A stretch of 64,000 nt of DNA from Himantopus leucocephalus. Its lineage: Eukaryota; Chordata; Aves; Charadriiformes; Recurvirostridae. Made by a program: the position numbers and the translations under genes. The stretch spans positions 183,797,680-183,861,679 of the forward strand of contig RSEF01000001.1 in assembly GCA_003993805.1 (NCBI GenBank). Reading direction: 5' to 3'. Below the pieces are notes generated by a model that was given only the letters and a program-made list of their open reading frames with translations, had not been told where the DNA came from and did not search any database. Below are positions 11,950-22,500 of the stretch, in pieces; position 1 is the stretch's first letter, and every line of letters begins with the position of its first letter.

Positions 11950-12049
11950 NNNNNNNNNNNNNNNNNNNNNNNNNNNNNNNNNNNNNNNNNNNNNNNNNNN
12001 NNNNNNNNNNNNNNNNNNNNNNNNNNNNNNNNNNNNNNNNNNNNNNNNN
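11950..12049. other. Assembly gap, exactly 100 N
   Basis: A run of 100 N, the conventional size for a gap of unknown length. It lies inside a CR1 copy. Confidence 0.98.
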
Positions 12050-12602
12050 TCCAACCTTAACAATTCTATGACTCTATGATTCTATGATTCTAACTATTCA
12101 GTGAAGGAAGTGGAAATCATAAAATTCTCTCAAAATTAATCATTGTAAAGGGGCTTTTGTAGGGAAAGTGGTGAACCACATACTGCAGGGATTGGTCATT
12201 CATGCATTATCAGGACAAAGCCATTGCTGTCCCTCTGAGATCAGCACAACTATGTTAGGACTGATGTTTCAGGATTAGATTCAAAACTGTATCCAAACTC
12301 AACAGCTGGCCATTGTCTCTACCATAAGATAAACTAAACCCCTATATTTTGGCTTGTTCAAAATCTGAATGCAAATGTTGTTATTCTGGATCTCCTTTGA
12401 TTTCCGTACAATCAATTTGGATGTCATTACAAGTCAAGAGGTTCCCATAAAAGCTGGTCAGTTGCTCTCCCTTTTCTAAGCTTAGTACTTCTTTTCTATT
12501 GTTCTTTATAAAAACTGTGGGAACTCAGATAACCCCCAGCATATCACAAAACATGTGTGCCATTGTTGATCTAGACTGGTGAATTAACTGAATGGTACTG
12601 TG

Positions 12603-12663
12603 CACAACTGCAAGACTCACAGAAATCAATGGNCACAACTGCAAGACTCACAGAAATCAATGG
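12603..12663. repeat. 30-bp direct duplication around a single N
   Basis: The 30 bases at 12603-12632 are repeated identically at 12634-12663, separated by one N at 12633. An exact repeat flanking a single N is the signature of two contig ends that overlap but were joined without merging. It is probably not a real duplication. Confidence 0.9.
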
Positions 12664-13308
12664 TTGAAAAGAAACATTGTACCGGTATCTGGTTCTGAGA
12701 GAATATATAGACACATATTTCACATTATAACCCACTGTGAAGTGTAGCAAATGGAAATCTCTTGTATGGTGCTTTTTTTTTAATCTTTCCAAGGTCAGCA
12801 TAATTTTAATAAATGGAGCCACTTGCATTGCTAATTCTTTATATGCTACCTTAAACAAACTGGATTTGAATGTTTTGTGGGGCTGTGGCACCAGAGAATC
12901 CCCATACCAGTAATAGTCAGGATTATTCACAGAATCTAATCAATTCTCCTCTAAATTTCACCTTCAAGAAATGTTTACATTAAAACAGAGTGGGCAAAAG
13001 TAGTTAACAAAGTAAATTTTTTCTTATCACTTTAAATTCATTCACATCGAACTAGGTGATGGGTAAGAGAGAATCCAATTCAGAGTTAACCAGACTGTCA
13101 CATAAAGTCAGTATTTCAACATTTTCTCATTTAATATCCAGATACTGAATTGTCCAAGAATGTGACCACCATCTTAATTATCTGTTGCTTCCCTCTGGCA
13201 GTACTGTTAATGTGGTTTTGGGTCATTATCAGATGAAATACTCCAAAGTGATAAAAGAAACTGGCTTGTGTGGCATTTGCAATGACGTACCCTAAACTTT
13301 TAATTGCT

Positions 13309-13334
13309 TGAGACTGTATGATTCTACAGTCTCA
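13309..13334. repeat. Perfect 10-bp-arm inverted repeat
   Basis: TGAGACTGTA at 13309-13318 and TACAGTCTCA at 13325-13334 are exact reverse complements around a 6-nt loop (TGATTC). The stem is of mixed composition, so chance is less likely than for A/T-only palindromes. Function is unknown. Confidence 0.7.
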
Positions 13335-15563
13335 TTTGCTTTATGCTGTGTACTCTGCCCTTGATACTTTTTAATAAACTGAATGGTATACCCATTTTTG
13401 CTCTAAACAAAAAAGTGAAAGATCAGCAGGGTGAGGACATAGTCCCTATAATGAGTAAACAAAATTATAAAAAAATAAATAAATAAGAAGGAGGAAATTT
13501 TCTTGTGGGATAAAGCTGGAGTCTTTTGGATTATTTTGGTGGAATATATACAACTGGTCATAACAGCAACAAGAAGATGGAAAGATGTTAAGTGCATGTT
13601 GCCAGAGCCAGTAACACATTGTCATTGTTCCAGCCTACTTATCTTGAGAACTAAAATATTGAGGATATTTGTGGAAGGGTAACAGGTTTCTGTGTGATTC
13701 GCTGAGATCCTTTTTGGTTGCTGAATGAAGGACCCTTTTGCTGTCTGAAGAGTAGTGGATTTCAGTTATCTCTGCACTACCAGTACTAGGTCTGTTACCA
13801 GTACAAACACGGGATAACTTGCAGCATCACCATCTGTTTTCAGGAAGCCCTACTGCATTGAGGCAGTAATAACGAAGGGCAGAGGCTTCTTAGGTGTTCA
13901 TAAGTACTGTGTAGATAGCTCTTTCTCCCATGGACTTAGGGCCGAGAATGCAGAGGGAAAAAATAATTGTAACAATTCTGAACAAGGCTCAAGTGTTTTT
14001 AAGAGTACTGGTGCCTGTCCTTAGATATGAATTTCTTAACTCTAAAGCTGAAGAGTTGTGTTTGTTCTCTTTCAGGGCTCATGAATCTTGCATTCTTGAC
14101 TACCCAGTGACAGAGCTTCAACATGAGGTGAAAAGGGTATCCCCATTTTCTTTTCTCCTTCTTATTTCCTTCCCTCCTCCCTTATGCTTCTGTGGTGATC
14201 AGGGCACACTCCTGGGAAAAAAGTGATTTTAGTTTGAAATCCTTTAGATTAAGGATACTGAACTCAAATCTCCCAAGTGATTTCTTTAACCAAGAGTCTG
14301 TCATACAAAACATGAGCAATGCCTCCCCTCATCACCTTTCTCTGACAGCTGTGTTTTAAAGGCAAAGCAGTTGAATCTGTGTTTTATAAGTGGCTCAGTG
14401 AGTGTCAGGCAGACTCAAAGTACAAGTTTCAGACCTTCAGTTCTACTACACTGATCTTCTTAGGTAACTTGTGAATTCCATCAGGAGTTAGCTGAGGGTT
14501 GTGCATCCTTAGGAGGAGACAAGAACAGTTCTAAACATATGTAAAAATGGAATTTCAGGCAATTAGGAAAGTTTTAGGTCAAAAATAGGACAGGAAATTT
14601 AGCTGTTCATTGAGCATTGGTGTTTTAAACAGCAATTAATCCATGAGGTGTGTAAACTCCACCTACATTTTTTTAAAGAAGCCTACATTATTTTCATTGT
14701 ATGTGCTTTATTCCTTGTTTATACTGTAGTACCAGAATCACTTCCATCATCTTCCACTCTTATTCTTTTTTTCTGTAATGTTGACTTTCTTTTTACTTGT
14801 TGGAAACAGTATGCTACTTTTCTGTTTACTCCTGGTATCAATTCTATCTCTTTTTCTGAATCACAGGAGATATAAATTTGGTGTAAGTAATGTACCAGTC
14901 TTTAACTTTATCTTTCTAAACTCCATAGGCTGAATTTTTACTGTCTTATACCTGAAGACAATAATATCTGGGCAAATGTTATCATTAGTACAATATGGCT
15001 TCATAAGTGGAAAAATTAGAGAATTAGACAATAGATGGCTTGCCTTGTTAATTAGGCCTAACTTGTCACTTTTCTTATTTGTCAAAAAATGAAATAACAA
15101 AAATGACTGTTAGTATGGCTAAAGACTATAAAATTTGAGAACCCAATTCTAACAGCTGTTTGGGGACAATTTTACTCATGATAAAATCTATGAGACAGTA
15201 GGTTCAGTTTCTTTCCACAATTGTTATTGTAATTGGGGAAATCTTGACTCAAGAAGATGTATAATGTAGAGCTACTAAGATCACAGAGTGGTTAAACCTG
15301 ATTTTTAGAACCTGGCATTAAAGAAAGACAAGTAAGAAAAAGCCCATACAACTTAAGCCCAACAAAAAAGCAGGATACTAGTCTAAATAAGTCATTCAGA
15401 TTCCCTCTCACAGTAATAAAGAATTACCTTTTCATGTTGGAATGAATTGCTGACTAGAAGAGTTTTTTTGGTTTTTTGTTTAGTATTTTTTTCCTATTGA
15501 CTACCAAGGCATTTTAGACATCAGTGTTAAACTGAATGTCTAACTTCAGATAAGTCAATTTAG

Positions 15564-15794
15564 GTGAGACAAATCTCAGGTTGGTTGACTGAGAGGGTAA
15601 GAAAAGCTTATCAGTATGTGGCTAGAGGTCATTTACAAGATGTCCTGTTACAATTTTGTGATTGTGAGTCACAAAATATTATTACATTGATTGATCTACC
15701 TGACACAGATGTTGTGAAAATGAGTTACTCTTTGAGAGAAATAAATCCAAAAGATACAATTCCACCTCTTCTAGTCCAATACACTTCTGATTGA
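15564..15794 (+). other. Unassigned 76-codon open frame with poly(A) signal after it
   Basis: The frame opens right after an in-frame TAG at 15561-15563 and ends at TGA 15792-15794. It starts with GTG and its first ATG is late, so it cannot be a complete vertebrate gene by itself. The translation is unusually protein-like for this window: varied residues, few low-complexity runs, and stretches such as RKAYQYVARGHLQDVLLQF and LVQYTSD at the end. A canonical AATAAA with an A-run begins at 15871, 77 nt after the stop, as at the end of a terminal exon or retrocopy. No strong splice acceptor is seen; the AG at 15562-15563 has a poor pyrimidine tract. I do not recognise the protein. It may be a pseudogene fragment or chance. 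Confidence 0.25.
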
Positions 15795-16478
15795 CTATAG
15801 TGAGAGTTACAACAGCAGGAAATGTGCAGAACTAAACTGTATGTAACATTTCTCTTCAATTTACATTATAAATAAAAAAATCCTTCAAAAGTTTTAATAG
15901 ACAAAATTTTTTCTCCTATCTGGTTTCAACAGTAGCAAAACCAACCAGAACAAGGACAGAAGTAAACCTCCAACTTCCTCCACCTTTCCTTCTCCAAACA
16001 GGACCCATGTTTATTGCCTACAAATAAACAGACTTCCAGTAGCTGAAAGATAATTACTTCTTTTCCTGTGTTTATATCTGCTTCATTTTTGAATGCAGGA
16101 TTTCACAAGGTTTGAAGGGTACAAAATATACTTCCTAACTCATTTTTTACCCATTGAAATGTGCTAAACTGTAACCGTGTGTGATAATCACAAACTTATG
16201 CTGTTTTAGTGATTCCAGGTTGTACCTCAGTAGGGCAAAATAAGCTACACATATCAAATTATCTGATCTACTTTGTTACAAACTAACTAACAGTGGGATT
16301 TATCCCAGCTCACTCAGGTTATCTAAAAATTAAGATGGATTCAGCTCTAGATTAAGACCCTGGTATCTACATGTCAGCCATGTGTATAAATTCCTATTGG
16401 AGTCGATGAATATCTGCATCTCAGTACAGCTGCTACACAGAGATATGGTCTTGTTTATCTTCCCTGTCTCTTGATCTA
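15795..16478. other. Unannotated sequence
   Basis: Contains the AATAAA plus A-run at 15871 noted for the preceding open frame. Nothing else is recognised. Confidence 0.5.
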
Positions 16479-16622
16479 GAAGGTTTTTAAACCTTCCACC
16501 ACATCAGTCCCATGGGAATGTCTTTGACACCTTAGGGCATCTCAAATGACACTAGACAGTTACGAACAGGCAATACAATTGAGTTTCTAGTCAATGGAGT
16601 CTGAAGGGTTTTTAAACCTCCC
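16479..16622. repeat. Pair of related palindromes 128 bp apart
   Basis: At 16479-16496 GAAGGTTTTTAAACCTTC is a perfect palindrome with 8-bp arms and a 2-nt centre. At 16607-16618 the same core (GGTTTTTAAACC) recurs, with matching flanks (TCTrrAAGG before, CCTyCCA after), so similarity covers about 24 bp. Because each core is palindromic, the two can be read as direct or inverted repeats bounding a 110-bp segment, as in a small MITE or a paired protein-binding site. No terminal duplication could be confirmed. Confidence 0.55.
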
Positions 16623-19119
16623 AGAGTGTCATCTTTCTATGATCCAAAGCCTAGTTTTAATACAGCACTATTACATAATCTTGTCTTACGCATCTGAGAA
16701 AATCTCCAAAATATGGGAAAGAGTTGTGACAAAACCACATAGATTAGAGCCATGAAAGCTAAAAAAGGTGAAACTGCAGACAAGGTAAGAGAGAGATGTT
16801 CAAGGATTTCACAGGAATAACAGGTGAGAAAAAAACTTAAGGGGAAAAATAAAAAAAAAAAGTAGCTTTTTAGACCTAGCAATCTCTTGTATAATATTAA
16901 GCTACAGTTGTTTTATACTTTTAAGTTTTATAATAATTATATGTGATCTGTGTGCACACGTAGAACTTCTACAGTCATTTGTTATTCGTGTTCAGTTTCT
17001 CCTACTGCCTCGTCTCTTCATTTTCTGCTCCAAATACTTAAGTGCCCCAGTAAAAGGGCAATATGTTTTTCTATCAAGGTTTTAAACTGCAGAAAATAAT
17101 TAAAAAAAACCCCACAAAGATATATTTGTAAACTATAGACTGACATCTTGCCCCCACCACTGGAAAACAGGATACTTGTGGTCATTATTATTAAATCCTT
17201 TGCAATAAATTTCTGACGTAAAACTGAAGGAAGTTTGGGTTCTGAAATCTCAAAATGGTTGTGCACTGGTCTATTCTGGACACCTTATTTCCAATTAATA
17301 GACAAGAGTTTTCTCAAGGTATATACAGGCGAACAAAGAGACAGTGAAGTGTTGGTAAAGTAAAATATATGAAACCAAAGAGGAAAGAAGAGGTTATTTG
17401 GGCTTGAACTCCCTCCTCCATTTGTTCCATGAAACTAAGACATCTGTACTTAATTTTACCACACTTGAACATAGAAAAGGAATTAAAAGAAACTTTTTTA
17501 ACTTGAGGGATATGGAGAGAAATAGCCATCAGCAATTCAACCCAAAGAGTGTGTCAAATTACCTAAAAAATATTCTACCCTCTTTCAAGGCCTATCCTAA
17601 ATAATTTGAGAACAGAGATGACATTTAAAAGCAGAAGGGAAGGTGGGCAGGAAGATCAGAGCAGAAAAGATGAATTTCTTGTGCTGCAATATAACACCAT
17701 CATTTTTCTTAATTATTCTTGACATTTCACCTATTATTCTGTGAGCTCCCTCAGAGCATAGAGGGGGAAAAATGCCAGTTGCTTTTCAGAATAAAATGTG
17801 AAGAGGTACTTGCTGTCGGCTTTTATGGCTGGAGTCTGCCCTTTGATGCACAGAATCATAGCACCACCTATCTGGTAAAATTAGCTATTATATTTGTAGA
17901 TGTGCAACCCAGGGCAGATTATGCAAAATTGTGTGTGTGGTGTGTATGTGTCTGGAAGAAAGCTGGTACAGTAAAATTAATTTTATGTTAAAAGCGGAAT
18001 ACCTAATATATAGTGAAGAAAAGTAATACTTAAGTGCTGAATTAACCCTTTAAGAACTTCTATTGAAATTTGTAGGCCAAAATAAATAGTATGCATCTCT
18101 ATAGGGCATTTCAATTCAATATATTCTCTAAAACCCAGGACCAATGTTATACAGTAATATCTATCTATCATAATGAATGAAACATTAATTTCCTCAGCTC
18201 CTCTAGGGTGTTGCTGTAAAACAAGGATTAAGAATTGTTCATCAGAACCAATGTGAAAAGGACATAGAGGTTATGCTAAGAAACCTACAGTTTTCATAAA
18301 AATACAGAAAACAAAGCAGAAAACTCAATCAAAGTGGTATAAAATATTATCTTCTTAATAAGGACACCTTCATTTCATTGTTGGTTTTTTTTTATTTAAT
18401 TTCTGTACTTCAGTGAATCATGAAGTATAGGCAGGAAATAAATTGCTAGCCCACAAAATTACACCAATCAAGACAATCACTAGTCTTAAAAAAATAAAAA
18501 TCCTATTGAATAAGGATTATACAATTAAAAGTATATGCTTGGGAATTAATAAACAGAAGTCACAGCAAATAATTTCACAGGCAAAGCACATATCTGCTAG
18601 AAGACCATCATCCATGTCAGAATGTATTTATCTGTCTATTTATTTATGTATTTATTTATTTAAGGGAATATTGACCTCTTCATGGAAGTACAGGCTCAAA
18701 ATGAAAATCTATTTTATTCATATGAGACGTCTTGAAGGTTTGATACATTTTGTGCGTAAGCAGCTCTTCCTTAAATCTTTCCCATTTTTAATGAGATTCA
18801 TGGATGTAAGATAATGAAACTACATTAACTGAAATCTGTAGAATCTCAGTCCCCTCCTCTCTAGTAAAATTCTTGCTGGGAAAGAAAAACTTCCATGTCA
18901 ATCCATTATGAATGGTCAATTCTCTGGTACTTTTTTGGTCCCTGTTCTCATAAATTCTGCCCTTCTCTCCAATAATAGGAATTCTCCTGATCTTCAACAG
19001 TCCTACCAACCAGTGCTAAAAGAGAAAAATATCACAGTTATCACTGCCTGCTGGGTATTAATATGTTTAAGAAAGCATACTTGCAAAGTACTAAGCAAAA
19101 GACTTCCATAACACTCCCA
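16623..19119. other. Unannotated AT-rich sequence
   Basis: No gene is recognised. Small simple repeats occur: a GT-rich patch at about 17930-17950 and a TTTA-rich stretch at 18625-18662. Confidence 0.5.
18625..18662. repeat. (TTTA)n-like microsatellite
   Basis: Imperfect tetranucleotide repeat of TATT/TTTA units, with a few substitutions. Confidence 0.7.
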
Positions 19120-19515
19120 CAGTGTGTTGGGGGAGACAGGGAATTATAGATGTGTGCTCATTTCCCACAAAAGGAGAGACTAAGCCCCCAGTGAGCAGTC
19201 GGGACTATAACCCTAACCGCTGTTGCGTGCTTTCCTCCTCTTTTCCAGGAGGATGTTGTTACTTATCGTCACACTTACACAGACCTTTGTACTTTAAGTA
19301 GGGCTATACTTAGGGGTTGTACGGTGTTAACAGTGTGTTTAAGCCAGGGTATGGGTAAGGAGAGTCTTGTAAAGGGGTTCTGTCACAACATCAACAACCA
19401 GCATGCTGCACGCACCTTGTAGTGTCAAAGGGACCGGGATGCCCTGAATGAATATTAAGTACCTGATTTGATCATACAACTGAGTATACAACGTAACGAG
19501 TGCTGCCTAGCATAT
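19120..19515. mobile_element. CpG-enriched LTR-like stretch, possible solo LTR
   Basis: This stretch differs from its surroundings: about nine CpG dinucleotides in roughly 350 bp, where neighbours have very few, and higher GC. It begins near TGTGTTGGGGGAGACAGGG, contains GGGACTATAACCC (a possible TATA-like element) at about 19200, and toward the right end has GAATGAATATTAAGTACCTG, resembling a decayed poly(A)-signal region of an LTR. No protein-coding frame crosses it. Retained CpGs suggest a younger insertion than its neighbours. The identity as an LTR is inference; I could not find flanking duplications or name a family. Confidence 0.33.
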
Positions 19516-22500
19516 CTTTATTAGATATCTCCTAAGGAACAACCTATAAAATTGTGGATATGAAGCCATGGAGTTTTGTGTCATCTACCTTGGTGTAGCT
19601 TCTAGGGAAAGATCCTTCAATTTTTACTGTTGCCACTCTTCAGAAACTAGTATAAATCACTTAGAGTTAAAAAAATTGAATGCTGATTTACAGATGGAAA
19701 TTTTGTTATTAAAGGGTTTATTATTTGTTGTTATTACCTTCATCATTATTGTTATTACAGCAATTCTAACTTCAGAGAACTGAAAATAACTACTGTAACT
19801 ATGGCTCAGGTAAAATATATAATATATGTTATTTATTGATGGGTTTGTGGACCAAATAAACACTTGGAATTAGATGGACTTACAGTGAAAATTTATTGGT
19901 AGATATTTTTTACCTATTAAGAAAATTGCCAATATTTGATCAGGCCTGAGATCCCTTTACTCTGCTTTCTGCAAATAAAGTGTGGGTAAGAATTTGTGGC
20001 AGGTCAGGCATGAATATGCTCTTAGATTCTGACAATTTTTAGCCTAGGGGGCTCCTGAGCTGGAAGGTCTTTCTTCATAATTGGTACAATTGTCTTTTGA
20101 AGGAATGTCAATCTTTAGCCCATGATCTTGCAGAAAGGAGTTCCATACCAATTGCATTTTGTTTGATATTTGTTCTCTTGTAGTGAAAATAATTTTGAAG
20201 CTGACAGGAGTGAATAAAACACCTGAGTAATATGTTTTGGTCTCTACATTCAGATGAGATGAATAGCTCTGTAGATTTATTGGTTCCTCCACATTGATCT
20301 AGTGGTTAACTTAGGTGCCTACATTGTAGACACATAAAATTTGGTCTTAAGATCCTATGCTTTCTTGCTGTGTAAATTATACAATATTATTATTATTATT
20401 ATTACTATTATTACCCTGAATCATAACAGTTAACGCAAAGATATTCTGAGACAATGGTTAAACTTTAAATTTTGGTAAAGGAGTCTGTGAGTCTTAAAAA
20501 TTTAGAGGAAACATTCATGGGAGGCAGAGTATTCCATGCCTTTCTATTAGAATTTAAATGTCTCATCTAAAGCATCTGAGCCTGGTTGTTTCTTCTTCTG
20601 AAGCAGATGGTCCCAGCATTGGACCTCCTATTGCGGTTCTTATTAACTGGATGTCCTCTGGTCACCACTCTTTTTCTCACACATTCTGAAAATCTGGAAT
20701 AGTTTAATTTGTTTGTGCCTGGTTGCTTGCCACTGTTAAAAGAAAAGATATTCCATATCTTCATTAAATCTGAAATTTGATCAATGCATATACAAAGTGC
20801 TTCCATTGTGCTCAACAGAATGTATTGCCTGAAGTTGTCCTCAAAACACAGCAATTTAAAAATAAAATTAGTTTGAGGTAATATATTTTTTATGTGTAGG
20901 ACTTAATAATAAAAACCCCTAAATCTATTCATGACTAAATCACCAGTAATTAATGTGCGGCTATAAAATAATCAGTTCCCTGAAATCTTTTTAGGGGATT
21001 AGTTTTTAATGAGCTGCATGCATTCTCGACATTTAGAAAGAGGTAAAAAAAAAAAGATTCCAACCATTTCATTACACTCTCATGGGCTGTTATTCTGAGA
21101 GAGTCGTAGGTGTGCATATGCAGAATGATCACTGGTCTGAGAGATACTAGGCTTATGGCTACTGCAGGTGAAAAATGACAGATGATCAAATCTAGTCAGA
21201 CAGGATTCCCTCTCTCTCCTGTCTGAGCTTCTAATTCATCTAGAATAAGAAGGAAAATAATCCAAAATGGATTTCTTTGTCATTTTCAAATAGACTGATT
21301 GTATCTCTTTCTCCACTGGAATGGAGTCAATTCGTGCTGCAAACTGATGTCTTTTAAATATATTAGATTCTGAGTAAGTTTAACACAGAGGACTTCATTC
21401 TTACTTTAGATCCATGGGAGCACATTGTAACTTATCTTGTAAAAATCACCTATTGTGGTTTTACATACATGTCTAGGGTCACACAACAAAGGTCAGGTTC
21501 CAGGCCTAAATCGGTAATTTCCTACCAGATTAAACAAACTGCAATACCTGAGAAGAAAGAAACTTTTTACTGCTGAAGGTATATCTATACTCTGTGTAAT
21601 GAGAAAAGTAAGGTAATTATGGCAGCTTGTCCTTGATGTCCTTCAACAGAAAATAATCTGACATAAATATTTAACAAAAGCATGACACAGAAAATTCACA
21701 CTCTCCATTAAATATGTTTTTTATATTTTATTAATTTTTAAATTATTGGATGTCTACATTTTTTCATAGCAAATCCTTATAACTTGAGGGGATTTTGCCT
21801 CAGGCGAAGCACTGCTGTTTGATTTATCTTCTGCACTTGTCTTTCTTTAACAAAATGAACTTTTTTTCAGAGAAGTGCAAAGCTGTGTTTGACCCCACAG
21901 GGAAAAAGTTTTCCTTTTTAAGAAATGTGTACAAAACACTTAATAAGTTATGTCACTCAGTTTTACTGTATATTATTTTTTCAGTGACTACAGTTAACTT
22001 TCTGAATCCCCAGATGCCAACATTTTAATAAAAACAAGACATTTTCAAAAAAATGTCAGTAGCAAAGTGATCAAAGTGCTATGGCAGCAGTTTGGCAACA
22101 GTTTGAGCTTTGAATTTCCTATTCACTTTCCAAAACATTCACTTAAAAAGCGTTTATTGAAGCTGAACTGCCTTTATCAGCCTGATCAGAGCTCCATAAA
22201 AAGCATGCATGATTCAACTGCCTTTCCAAGCTTTAAAAAAATATAACTTTGATATATGCCTCACAAGTACAGCACAATAGTTTTCATGCTCACGTTTGTT
22301 AAGATTTAGTGCAGCCATTAAAGAACAGAAGGGCTCTTTGGTGGCAATTCTCAGACATACCAAATATCCCAAAGCACAACCTTCTACAAATCAGAGATTA
22401 AGGTACTGACAAAAATTTCCACTTGATTGCAGTTTTTCCCCTTAAACTTGTATAAGGAGTGACTATCTTTTCGATCAAATCTCTCAGGGAGGTGATCTTT

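Larger units (their letters stand above)
11883..12092 (+). mobile_element. CR1 LINE, plus strand, interrupted by assembly gap
   Basis: Before the gap the sequence encodes the start of the CR1 RT domain. After the gap TCCAACCTTAACAATTCTATG is followed by repeated ATTCTATGA-type units, the CR1 3' tip on the plus strand. One element therefore probably spans the gap, entering in the RT domain and ending at about 12092. In CR1 these two points are far more than 100 bp apart, so the N-run understates the missing sequence. The 5' junction with non-CR1 DNA is near 11883. Confidence 0.88.
12093..15563. other. Unannotated AT-rich sequence
   Basis: Apart from the join at 12603-12663 and the hairpin at 13309-13334, nothing is recognisable. 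A 98-codon plus-strand frame (13930-14226) has no family resemblance and sits in ordinary composition. Confidence 0.5.

Noticed and set aside
12571..12930. 119-codon minus-strand open frame
   Set aside because: It reads through the N and the duplicated 30-bp join, so its length is partly an assembly artefact. No recognisable protein.
17848..17870. CACAGAATCATAG word resembling a CR1 3' tip
   Set aside because: The following sequence lacks the GGTTGGAAGG-type block, so it is not supported as CR1.
19203..19220. Telomere-like AACCCTAACC word
   Set aside because: Only about one and a half units; not an interstitial telomeric array.
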